DNA of 64,000 bases. Source: Symsagittifera roscoffensis (Eukaryota > Xenacoelomorpha > Acoela > Convolutidae). A program made the translations under genes and the position numbers. Location of the stretch: assembly GCF_963678635.1 (NCBI RefSeq), contig NC_087069.1, positions 23,982,303-24,046,302 of the forward strand. The letters run 5' to 3'. The notes beneath the pieces were generated by a model. The model had not been told where the DNA came from and did not search any database. It saw only the letters and a program-made list of their open reading frames with translations. This document shows, piece by piece, positions 12,939 through 23,535 of the stretch. Numbering within the stretch: position 1 is the first letter of the stretch; every line of letters begins with the position of its first letter.

Positions 12939-13040
12939 TAAAATGCCACAGTGCTCACGATGTGTTGATGCGTCTAAGCGAGTTCAATCTCTGCCACATT
13001 GAAGACATGCATTTTTTTTGTTTCTTTTCAGTGACGGCAT
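12939..13040 (-). pseudogene. Polinton polymerase N-terminal zinc-finger exon fragment
   Basis: A short piece starting at a minus-strand ATG (13,038-13,040) encodes MPSLKRNKKNACLQCGRD, then a stop, then TRLDASTHREHCG. The start and finger layout match the polymerase N-termini beginning at 23,040 and 27,626 (MPSLNRKEN and MQSLNRKGN, then C-x2-C ... H-x3-C). Only the first exon-like part is present, so this is an isolated 5' fragment of another copy. Confidence 0.55.
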
Positions 13041-14457
13041 CTCAATAAGCCATGAATAGCCATGAATAGAAATGAAAAAAAGTAAATTAAAACAGTAATG
13101 TGAACTTCTTAACCAATTATTTTTAACGTTAAAAGAAATCAGAAGGGATCTGCTTTTTAGCCTAGCTGAATTAAAAATCATCCAATCTAACCATGAAGTT
13201 TTCAAAATTTTGCTATCAATCAATCAGAATTGAGCTTCAATGGTCATAAAATTTTCAGTAAGTTTAATGTCAACTAATCAGAATTGAGCTCTACTTCTCA
13301 TGGTTTTTTCAAAAATTTTGATACTGTTTGTAGATATCGAACATTCCTTTACAAGTAATTTTTGTGGTAATAACCAATCAGAATGAAGTACTCACAGATT
13401 TTAAAGTAATTTGTAGATCAGAATAAAATTTTGTTTATGAAAGTTCCCAATCAATCAATTTATTCTGACATAACTAATATACACAATTGGCATCAAAAGA
13501 GTTTTCTTGTCTGGTTTATAACGTTTTTTCGATACTCAATTCAAACTTTGAAACTTTGATCAAATTTTTTTCGATTTGTTCCATTTTATCACTTTCTTTT
13601 TGGTAATTTGTATTATAAGCAACCGAAAATCCTTTAAATTCGGATAATCGATAAAAGATATTCTGACAAATCTAGATTTTGTTTCGTATCAAATTCAAAA
13701 CCGTAATTGAAATGATGTTCCTTGTCTTCAATATTTTTTGTTTCATAGGCTCTCTCATTGTTTTTTTTTCTGTTCGACCACTCAATCTGAATTAACACTT
13801 CTAAATAAAATCAATAATGATAAATCTGGCAAAAAAATTTTTTCGTGAAATCTTCTCTCCATTTTTTTTAACAATGTTATTGACAATTCCGTGTTTCTAT
13901 ACATGTCAAAACTAATACAATCTCCATCAACGTCATCTGTTCACCGCTCTTTTAGTTTTTTGTAGTAAATCAACCTTAAAATCTCATAGATGTTTATTTC
14001 AGACATTAAAAATGCTTTTGATACTAAAATATTTTTCACTGAAATGAGCAAAGAAACTCGAATGATTGTACCATTTTAAATTTTTTTCTTATAACAACCA
14101 CCATAAAAAATTTTTTGCTTTGTTTAGAGTCTAATTAGCTTTTAGAAAACTCATGTAGCCAATCAAAACCTCAAATGAAGCCAATTAAAAACAACCAACG
14201 AAACTCAGAAAATCGAAAAAAAAATGATAATGTTTTCAACTACTTTCTTGTTTGTACTTTTGTTCAAATATGAGAAAATTTGACTAAATTTTGATAAAAG
14301 CAGTAAATAAATCAGTTTTTCTTCAATTTTTTAAACAAACTTGTATGTTTTGTCCGACTTTTCCTCAGATATCCTAGCTCTAAATGTACACTTCAGTGAG
14401 AAAAAAAAGTTTTGAACCAAAATTATTTCAACTACCAAACATTCAATACGTCACAGA
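13041..14457. other. AT-rich stretch, no gene seen
   Basis: No coding signal. The phrase AATCAGAATTGAGCT occurs twice (about 13,223 and 13,278). An 11-bp tandem AGCCATGAATA lies at about 13,048-13,070. The start may be the 5' flank of the polymerase fragment at 12,939-13,040, but I could not align it convincingly with the other flanks. Confidence 0.45.
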
Positions 14458-14825
14458 GCATTACAGAAGTTTACAATTATCAACAAACATAAAATTGCCC
14501 AAAATTTGGGACATTTCTTTGAATTTGTTCTTAGTATAGTTGACGTAGGCAACTTGTTTCATTGCTTCGTTCCCTTTTGAAGTGAAGAGTCGAATCTGAA
14601 TGTAGGGCGGCTTGTTCAATTTGTACTTCTTGATTGCGACACACACCCTCCTCATGTTGTATGTTGCTCTTTCATATACTCTATTACAGATGTCGAGCTA
14701 CTGATTCTTTGCCAGTTTTGGCTTCATAAATAGCTACGAGTCCAAGGTTTTCAGCATCGTGAATAACGGTATTCTGGATTGCCGATTTTGCTTCTCCTTC
14801 TTTTTCACTAAAATATTCCTGTTTA
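14458..14825 (-). pseudogene. Unrecognised protein remnant, about 110 residues
   Basis: Two adjoining minus-strand readings, offset by one frameshift near 14,690, read like coding sequence. The upstream part contains EYFSEKEGEAKSAIQNTVI and NLGLVAIYEAKTGKESVARHL. The downstream part contains NRVYERATYNMRRVCVAIKK and ends DNCKLL before a stop at about 14,461. A splice-acceptor-like CTAAACAG precedes the first residues at about 14,825. Composition is balanced, unlike the AT-rich shadows around it. I recognise no domain. It could be a host exon pair or cargo of a Polinton; nothing here decides. Confidence 0.4.
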
Positions 14826-15645
14826 GATTTTCAAATTGTCCCAAATCATTAACTTTTAATACTTGAAAGCCGGGTTTAAAATAAATTTACTCCATGTAGG
14901 ATTTTTGGGACCAAAAAATCTCCCAATTGGGACTAGTGTCTTTTCTTGAGTACATTCTTGAAGAGCAAAATGATCAGATGAAGATAAATGAGAGAAATGA
15001 TTTTGAGATTAAATGAAAATGGAATCAAGCAATATGAGTCATTCAAATAACCACAAGAGAAAATTCACTCAACTGGAATTTTTGAGTGAACTTTCAAAAT
15101 ATGAAATTGTGCAGGTGTTAGTGTTCCTACATAAATGCTCAATTCTCAGCAAAAATTTTTGTACATTCCGGATGGCTGCTGCTATGTGTCAAACTCTTCC
15201 CATTTTATTCAGGTTATTGTCGAAAATCGCTACTTATTTCCGATTCTAGTGATTTTTTTGAAAATAGATAGTAACCAATAATTTTTGTTTCTCTACCCAC
15301 AATTCTTACTGTTTTTTGAAAAATTGTAATTTCCACATACTTCTGATTGGTTCATCTTTCGATCAAGCTTTACAACGATTGGGTAATTTTCATTTCACAT
15401 AATAAATTATCCATTGTTTTTACACTTTTGTGGAAAATTATAACGATAAAACAGCATTATCGAATCAAAATTCAAATGAAAAACAGAATCAAATTGTACA
15501 TTCTCATAAATCGTCATCAGATTTTAAAAAAAAAACGAATAAAAAAACATAATAAAACTTCAATCATACATTGATTGGGATAAAACTTGATCAGTTCGGA
15601 TGTTACAGAAAGAGTATACACATCAGTAAACTTGATGCGTAAAAC
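14826..15645. other. AT-rich stretch, no gene seen
   Basis: Contains only short ORFs of low complexity, including a 78-codon plus-strand reading at 15,013-15,249 that I cannot support as a gene. Confidence 0.45.
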
Positions 15646-16640
15646 TTATTTTTTAAATAAATATCCGACAGAAATGAAAAAAAAAAAACTGGTTTTTATA
15701 TATGTCAAATCAATTGGCAATGGTTTGCGTCTAGTTTTCCTGAGGTTGGAACACGTGAACGGACAGTAATGATCCGAGCTCAAAGCAGAGGTCAACTGCA
15801 AGCCATAATTGCCAGGCAAGCTCATTATGGAGCCACACAAGCTCAAAAGGCGTCTCATGGTCTCTGTCTGAAGATCCGGATCAAGATTTTCTGCACTTTC
15901 ATTTGGTGAAGACCAAGACGTTTGCAATTTATGGAGAAACTTCAAGTCCGTCCCCAAGTTTTCTTTTGCTTATTGTTTGCTACTTGGAGTTGCAGTACTT
16001 GAGTGTTTTTAACAATTCAATCTGTCATCAGCTGATTCAGACTGGGCTCTTCTACTGCCTTGTCTTTTTCACTGCTCCTTTTCGGGTGAGCTACTCTGGT
16101 TGGAAAATTAACCGCATCAGCTCCAGAGGACAAATAGTTTTCATGAGAACTGTGATTTGGTGAATTAGGTGCTTCAACGGTCCATGAAGAAACGACGGAT
16201 GTTGCTTCATTTCTTTTGGCCCCATTTTTGTCTTCTTCTTCAAACATCCTGGAGAGATCCATGTCCTCAATTTGGCGAACTGTCCTCTGCTTTTGTGGGA
16301 CGTTGCTTCAAGTGTCCGAAAAAGCATCTCAGGGCAACGTTCCGTCATGCTGCAGATAGCATTTGTACCAAAAGTCATTAAAATAAAGGTGGATTTCTTT
16401 AGATCCCGCGCCGTTAACATACATATTTCTTGACTTCATTACATCGATTTTTTCTTCGAGGAAGATGAGTTGGCAGTGATAGTCGGCAATAATTATCATG
16501 GCGTACGACACCTCTGCCACATAAAGAATGAGAAAATAAACATTTGCTAGATGTCCACCATATCTCTTTGAGTACGGAAGGCCATGCTCCTTTTACTCCC
16601 TTTCTGGGTTTTCATTTTGACAGTTAGTGACTACAAGATT
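15646..16640 (-). pseudogene. Unrecognised decayed gene, about 300 residues
   Basis: This roughly 1-kb block has more balanced base composition than its flanks and minus-strand readings that look coding but change frame. N-terminal part: GGHLANVYFLILYVAEVSYAM followed by IIIADYHCQLIFLEEKIDVM and KEIHLYFNDFWYKCYL (about 16,330-16,600). Middle: DLSRMFEEEDKNGAKRNEA and a Ser/Asn-rich stretch (16,017-16,262). C-terminal: HKLQTSWSSPNESAENLDPD (15,700-15,957). At least two frameshifts separate them. I cannot name the family. The hydrophobic start could be a membrane segment, but that is a guess. Confidence 0.4.
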
Positions 16641-17089
16641 GATGCCATTTTTTTTGTTTCACTTTGAAAGATAGGTTGTTTCTGTAAAAGGTTGAAAGTA
16701 CACGCTTTCGCAAGCGCCATGCAAATACTTATGGTTCAATCCCATTCATAACAAGCTCAAAAGTATGCTTAAAAGTGCCTATGCTTCACTTTTACATTAA
16801 AGAAACGGTTGAAAAAAAACTTGTTGCCTGAAAAATTGAAGAACGAACTGGCTCCATAGAAAGCACGCGCTTCAATTACTTCATGCGATCAGCTACCAGT
16901 TCTAGCGCCAGTTACAATTACATATTTACGTATGCACACGATTCTGTTAGCTTCACTCAATCCCTAAAAACTGTTTTTCTGTTTGTGGTTGACTGCCAGT
17001 AGTAAAGAGAGGAGTTTTATGCGAGTTTTAACAAATAAAAATTGATTTGGCTCAATAGAAATCACGCGCCTCAATTACTTATTGTGTAG
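16641..17089. repeat. Spacer with a direct repeat about 200 bp apart
   Basis: No gene seen. The phrase GGCTCMATAGAAAKCACGCGCYTCAATTACTT occurs at about 16,850 and again at about 17,048. The repeat lies just outside the shared polymerase tail and could mark an older insertion or a duplicated end. Confidence 0.4.
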
Positions 17090-17700
17090 TAGAAGAATGA
17101 GCAGAAGTGGGGGGTAGGGGTTTGAAGACTCCCATGTTTTAAGATAGGGAATAGAACATCCGGTCTGCAAGCTAGGTATTAAGACAAGGAATATATTTCC
17201 TATGTAATAATATAGGGAATAGGTTTCCTGATGTATTACGATAGGGAATGGTAAGGTTTCAGTGTGATGTTAAGATGGTAATTTTCAGAAAAATTTCATG
17301 TTTTAAGATAGTGTAAAGATTTCTCCAATTTATAGTATTAGACATTCAATGTATTAGGCTCAGTTTGCCATGTATTAGGATTCGAGGTTTGAGATGGTAA
17401 GATGGTAAGTTTCAAAAAATATTTGGCGTCCGATTCTATTGGAGCTCGATTTGACAAATACATGCGTTTCTTAGCTAATTACTCCAATTTAGATGTTTTG
17501 ATTACTGTTTTTTTTTTGTTTGAAACTATGAGGAAACTGTCTAAAGCTAGACTGAAACCTAACAAAACTTCAAGAAAAAAGATCACTTTTTTGAGAAAAA
17601 AGTTAAATTCAAAAGCTAAAGTATCAAAATCACTGCTTCGTATAAACTTTTTACCACAAGTTTACACTTAATAAATCAATACTGAATTGAATGTAGCTAC
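17090..17700. repeat. Polymerase 3' tail, copy 2 (homologous to 660-1,290)
   Basis: Same layout as the tail at 660-1,290: degenerate TTAAGATAGGGAATAG-like phrases (17,130-17,340), then an A-rich part carrying a small plus-strand ORF, ending about 40 bp before the polymerase stop codon. The similarity is clear but imperfect, consistent with two insertions of different age. Confidence 0.6.
17402..17671 (+). CDS. Small basic ORF convergent with the polymerase, unknown function
   Basis: An 89-codon plus-strand ORF in the polymerase 3' tail. Its second half is strongly basic (RLKPNKTSRKKITFLRKK) and is matched at amino-acid level in the other tail copy (NLKPTETAKKVKFLRKK at 1,112-1,207). The middle has a short hydrophobic run LDVLITVFFLF. 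It ends about 40 bp from the convergent polymerase stop. Conservation of frame between two decayed copies is weak evidence that this was a real element gene, perhaps a DNA- or capsid-associated basic peptide. AT-rich composition alone can give Lys/Phe-rich ORFs, so the call is tentative. Confidence 0.3.
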   Translation: MVSFKKYLASDSIGARFDKYMRFLANYSNLDVLITVFFLFETMRKLSKARLKPNKTSRKKITFLRKKLNSKAKVSKSLLRINFLPQVYT

Positions 17701-17712
17701 ACTAACAATTAT

Positions 17713-20700
17713 TCACAAGTTCAAAGGTTGTGTGTGTTTTCCGTCATCCTGATTTTCTGTTTTTGGGTAAAAGCAACTCAATCCCTTCTTTGTTTGCTCG
17801 TATTTCGCAACCATATAATTAATGGTTCTAAATACAATGTTTATTGAAGTCAATTTGATTGCTTCGTCGTGTAATTTCCTGTAATTTGCCATAGGACCAT
17901 CGTCGGATTCTTCTAGAACTCTTTTATTTAATCCTTTGCTGCTAAATTTCAACTTGTCTGATTTGTTCTCATAGCAACAATAAGTTTTGCCACATAAACA
18001 TTGCCTCTCCGTACACCTCAGTTCTTCTTTAAACAGTCCAAACTCTACAACAAGTTTTTTTGAACTCTACAACATGTTCAAGGAAAAATTTTTTTTTTTG
18101 GATTTGCTCTAAATGAATCTCTGCAATCATTTTCTCTCATTTTTTCCTCAGTCACCTTTTTTCTCCGAACGAATAACATCACACAAATTTTCCTCAGCAA
18201 GAGCTAAATACAGCAAATCAGTGTCCATTTCTAATTCTTCAAATTTATTTACATCACAAAACTTGTCGAAAAAGCTGCAGAATGTGCTCAATTGTTGACT
18301 TTAGTAATTCAATCACCTACAAGTCTTTTTGAACAGCGTTCAATGGTTTGAAGAGTGGTTCATTAATTGCTTTATGTGTTTTACCGTCATTCAAACGCAT
18401 TGTGATTGTATGCCTCGATCTATCTATTATCTGGTAACCATAGGATAAGTTACCTAAGAGTTTCATAGTCTCTGCAACAACACCGGATAAAGGGTTCTCG
18501 CCTCTTTTCCTTCCAGCATCAAAAACTGACTGAACAAACTTGTTGAAGCTTTTTTGGGGGAGACACTGTACAAAGCGGTAAAACTTTGTACACTGTAAAC
18601 TAAGTTCCATATAAAAAGTAAAAGAGAGGAATACTGATGGAACATTTTTCGAGTTTGAAACTAGATATCAGCATTCGCTGGTAATGCTTAAGAAGATCAT
18701 TTTCAATGGCAGAATTTTGCATATTTTTCCCAATATTATTTCGTCCAACTTCAGTGTTTTTGAAAGTTGGCGGAAAATTAGCGAATTTTAATTGCAGATA
18801 TTCTGGAACAACTAAGTCGCATTGATTATAGCCATTAAGAGATCCATATTTTTTTCATTAAAAATTCAGTAGAGAGAGATATTTTGTAGGGAAAGTTGGA
18901 TCTGATATGATTTTTGATTTTCCGTTCGTTTTGAAGTTTTGCCACCACTCACATTACCACATCTTTTCGATTTTGTAACATTTTTCACAAATATACTCCC
19001 GTCTCGAGTCATATATCGCTCTCTTTTTGTTTCCTCTCTCAATATCTATATCGTTCAAAAAGGGACGAGTCTCCTTGCAGAGACATAAGTGGTAATATCA
19101 TCCCATAGCTTCAAAAATTATCTTGCAGTGATCGCAATATTCATCACAGTATATTTTCTTTTGATTTTTAGATGTGTGGAAGCTCTCAATTTTATAATAA
19201 TTTCTTGTTTCTTAGTAAGAAGGCATAACCATGTTCTCAAAATTGCAATCTTGGTTATGTATAGCCTTGAATTCTAGGATTCGGAATCAAAATCCTATCT
19301 TGTGTACAATCTTGATGGCATATCTCGACACATTAAATATGGATAGAGCTGGCTCGCATCAACGCCAACGAAAGATTTGCAGATAATTGATGAATCTCTG
19401 ATAAAGTTTTGTCCACAATAGCTTTTCGCGTAAAGACAACTGATTGTCCACACATTATAACCTTTCTAATTTTCCCGCAAGAATCTCTATCACTTTCGCA
19501 AAAAAATCAGAAATTTTCATTGGTTGATTTGTGCAGACAAATTTTTGCCAGATTTGGAAGAGTACATCCAAGTTTTAACTTCCTAGTTGTTGTAATACTA
19601 CTAGAAACCTTTAAATGTAGTGATACCATGTTTTTGCCACGTCTCCTGTAAACATTTGTAATTTTCCCATCCAGATGCTGGCACTGACTTGGTTTGAAGT
19701 TTCTTTACTGCTTGCTGCTCATCAAGTCTGCTGGATCTCAAGTTCTGATAGTCCTTATAATTTTTATCCAGAGGGTTGTTGTTTCTCAGTTTACTGAAAA
19801 GGACTTCGTGCGGAGGTAACTCTTCATTCACGAGCTTGTCCGCACTGTCAAACTACACATAAGGGAAATACCTTTTGCCTCACTTGCTTTGTAGGCTTTA
19901 AGAAAGGAGTCTAGGGATGTTGCTCCACCCTAATTTTTCATGATATCGAGAAATTGTATGTCTCCAAACTTGAAGGAAATAAAATCTTTAGCCTTTTTGA
20001 TAACCATTGGTTGAGCTTCTTTATCACAGATGGCCCTTGATCAAGTTTGGATCATGTCTTCCACTGTTAAACCCAAATACAGGTAACGTGCTAACCTACC
20101 TCTCCAGATTTTATTTCAAGTCAATTGACTGATATCAATTTTCTCTTCGTCCTCTATACTTTCGTCTTCATATTCAAATTTTTCAGTTGGATGATTTCAG
20201 CATCTTTTATTCAACTCCTGGAAAACTTAGACATCCTCTCATTGACTACTTTTTCAACATCTTGAAATTTAGTTCTCATTCTCAGCTCGCATTTCTCAGC
20301 CAAAAGTTCAAGATTGATTATGAAATCGATAATAGGTTTTTGCGGATCCTTGTTAAAAAAAGTCGGTTCATTGATCAGGTTCGAACGATGTTGATTCAGC
20401 AGAAAAGGGAACGCGTTTTCTAATTCAGGTTGCTGTTTGGTTCGCTTTTAGTTCGTCTGCTCTAAGAAATCGACTCCAAATCGAAAGTGGCTAGGTTGTT
20501 CAAAAAAGTGTTATTCGATCTTTCGAAACTGGGATATTGAATTTTTCGACGTTTTTAATTAGCGTTTCTTGAAGTCTATAAACAGTTTTTGGATAAATTT
20601 GTCTCACTCGATCTTTGCAAGTCATAAGTTGTCTGTTGAAATTGTTCGACCTGCTGAAAAAAAACGTTACAGCTAGGACATCAAAAAACTTTTGAAAAAA

Positions 20701-21720
20701 CTATCTGTATCAGTTGTATGAAGGATATGATTGTTGAATCGCAATATTTCGATTGTTTTATCAAACAGTCCAATGATATGAAGACCCGATTCTACACGAA
20801 ATCTGCCTCTTTTACATCAAAATTGATTTTAAAAATGTTGCTTCCGATCATTTCTTCAGCAGGAGGTAAATCTTCAGTTTCTTAGGATCATATCCAGTCT
20901 TTGAAAAAAACGTGAAGTATCAGGAAAGAAAAGCATTCTTACATTCTTTTACACTTCTGATGCTCGGAAGAGTCACAAGTGATCCTTACAAGATTGCTTG
21001 TCCCATTCATATTTCTTGCTAATGCACGCAAGAGACACAAGTGATTCTTATAAGGTTGCTTGTCCCTGTTTGACAAAAGACAGTTTTCAGAAAAATTCTT
21101 TAGTAAATGTTCAGTTAATACAGAGTCCAGACACACATCGGAACGTTTTTGAGCAGTGCAGCAACAATAAAAACGTTAGTAATCAATTTAAACCTCCATT
21201 GGTGTTCTGACGTTCCTGAGTGCATTGTTCCACGATATCAAAATTTTCGACTTTTCCCTGGATTGTAATCAAATGCGCTTTCCTACACAGTAAATGCAAC
21301 TTTTCGAACAAAGTATTGTTTTCGTGAGCGTAGTAATGCCAACTTTTCCACATTTCGACATTATGAAGAACAAATTCAGTAGCGATTTTAGTTTTTGCAG
21401 CGGAATCCAGCTTAATGAATACTTCTTCAAGCCTCTCGTTGATATTTTTAGTATCTAATTTTGACATTTGAAAGACGAATACCTTATAGTAGGAAGTGTT
21501 AACAAGCACTCTACTCCTCTTTGAATTTCTCTCCATCATCCGCTTCCTCCTCCACAATCTTGTTCTATTCTGCCACCATATTACTTGGTTTCCGTTTTTT
21601 TTCTCCATTTTCTTTTCTCCGATGTTGTTGGAGAGAATAGTAACTCGGAAATCCCTCTCGCAAGACGAGCAAACTGTTGGTTGCTTGGAAGTTGATGGGA
21701 GCATGCTTTTTGGCCCACGT
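17713..21720 (-). pseudogene. Polinton/Maverick family B DNA polymerase, best catalytic-site preservation
   Basis: Nearly complete but frameshifted minus-strand polymerase. N-terminal zinc-finger remnant CSSCERDF and a helical region RLEEVFIKLDSAAKTKIATEF lie at 21,183-21,704. The cysteine domain (HLCLLRALARNMNG) is at 20,939-21,136. An exonuclease I-like FDLES is near 20,470. Motif A appears as VDASQLYPY (aspartate 19,358-19,360), motif B as KLLGNLSYG (18,437-18,463), and motif C retains DTD (18,217-18,225) in EMDTDLLY, with the usual following Ser replaced by Leu. The tail KFSSKGLNKRVLEESDDGP ends at 17,713. Stops and frame changes occur throughout, so it is dead as a whole although the palm aspartates survive. 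Confidence 0.88.
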
Positions 21721-21724
21721 CTTA

Positions 21725-23040
21725 ATTCATTTCTTAATAATTGTAATATACACTAATACACGTTCTTTGGAAAAGTATGTTTCACTCAGTCCCTTGCATC
21801 TCAGAAGTTGTTTGTTAAAATTGTTGGATTAATTAAAGAAAATGTCACAGCTAGGACATCGAAAGCAATTGAAGAAACTATCGTTTGTATGAATGATAAG
21901 ATTGTTAAATCTCAGTAGCTTAATTGTTTTTGCCAAATCTTCCAATACTTCGTCGAGCTAGTTCTCTTACAAAATCTCCTTCTTGGATATCGAAATCGTA
22001 TATAAAGATTTTTCTTTGAACAATTTTCTCGACAACATGTAAGTCTTGTACCGAAAACTCCACGAAAGTTTTTTGGTTCATAACCAGATTTTGATATAAA
22101 TTCTTTAAAGTATCTAGAAGTGTCAAAGTCGAGAACAATATGTCCGTTCATGTACATGGTCAGTGCGCGGAAAAAGACACAAATAATCTTTGTAAGGTTC
22201 CCTGTCTTTGTTAGATAAAAGACAATTCACTCGCGTATGCCATAGTAAAGTTCGGGTAAGACAGAGTCCGGACATCCCATGGGGATGTTTTTCAGCAAAG
22301 CAGCAAAAAAATGTAACGTTAGTAATCAACTTGTGTTCTGGCGTTTTTGGTTACATTCCTCCACAATATCAAATTTTTCTACTTTTCCTTAGATTGTTAT
22401 CAAATCCGCTTTTCGTACAAAGTAAGTAAATTTTTCAAACAAAGTATTGTTTTCATGGGCGTAGAAAAATTGATATTCACCCGTCTCAATATTTCGAAGA
22501 ACAAGACCCAGAGCAATGTTGATTTTAGCTGCAGAATCGAGCTTGTTGAAGACTTCTTTCAAATTTCTTGTTGATTATTTTAGTGTCAAATTTGGACATT
22601 TGGAAGTTAAATACCTTATGTCTCCCCATTTTCCATCTCCGTATCCACCAGAAAATGTTGACAAGCACTAAGTTCCTCCTTTAGTTTTTCACTATCTTCC
22701 CCTTCTTCCCCCACGATCTTGGTCAAGTCGGCCACCGTATCACTGGGGTTTCCGTTGTTTTTCTTCCTGTTCTTTTCTCCGATGTTGTTGGAGAGAGTAG
22801 TAAATTAGGAACTCTTGTTCACAAGAAGGACAAACCGTTGATTGCTTCAAACTTTGCTTGATCATGCTTCTTAGCCATATGATAGCTCATTTCTTGTTGA
22901 TTATAAGTGAAATACTTACAATCAAGACAAGAAACAATTTCTTTAGAACAATTTTTCCGGTATCGAGCTACATTTTGACGAACATATATGTTTCCGCGGT
23001 CCCCACACTGTTAATTCTCCTTTCTATTCAGCGACGGCAT
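21725..23040 (-). pseudogene. Polinton polymerase N-terminus, tandem-duplication unit 1
   Basis: Minus-strand N-terminal part only. A start ATG at 23,038-23,040 follows an acceptor-like TTTTTAG. Then come remains of three zinc fingers, an acidic/helical stretch, the cysteine domain (YKDYLCLF near 22,200), and the block EGDFVRELARRSIGRFGK (21,920-22,138). Homology ends at 21,725, inside the domain upstream of the exonuclease, where the previous polymerase copy begins. It matches 26,313-27,626 closely, with several private frameshifts. Confidence 0.8.
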
Positions 23041-23535
23041 CTAAAAATGGGAGATTTTTTTTAGTAAGAAAAAAAAGGAATTATCAATTGGTACATATCA
23101 AAGTGGGAGATTTGAAATGTCCCATAAGCTTATTCAGTGATTTGTACTTACTTTGAAAATTTGGTTCAAAATTTTTTTTAGGTTGTTATACAACGTATAG
23201 AACGATTGTTTTTAGCGTAAAAAAATCAGAAAAAAAAATATTTTATTTGCTGTCGCGCAGAAAAAAATAACGAAACAAATTCAATTTCAACTAATCAGAA
23301 ACGATCAATTTTAAAACAAATATAATAATTGGTTTCTTTCATTTTTTGAAAATGTCTATAAAACACACTAGATTTCTTTGAGTTACTCTAAAAGAAATCG
23401 AAACTCCACTAAATTTTCTAATTGATCTAATAGACGTTGACTCTTAAATTTTTCACAATTTTTTGGACGTTTATGATTTCCAAAATAGAGTTCTCCGACT
23501 AAGTAAGGTTAATTTAGGTTAATTTAGGCCGCTCT
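23041..23535. other. Non-coding spacer, unit 1 (5' flank of polymerase)
   Basis: AT-rich spacer between the polymerase start and the retrotransposon fragment, matching 27,627-28,120. It ends in a short tandem of GGTTAATTTA at about 23,507-23,530. No gene seen. Confidence 0.55.

Noticed and set aside
15013-15249. 78-codon plus-strand ORF MKMESSNMSHSNNHKRKFTQ...
   Set aside because: Plausible start but no splice context or similarity; too short to support alone.
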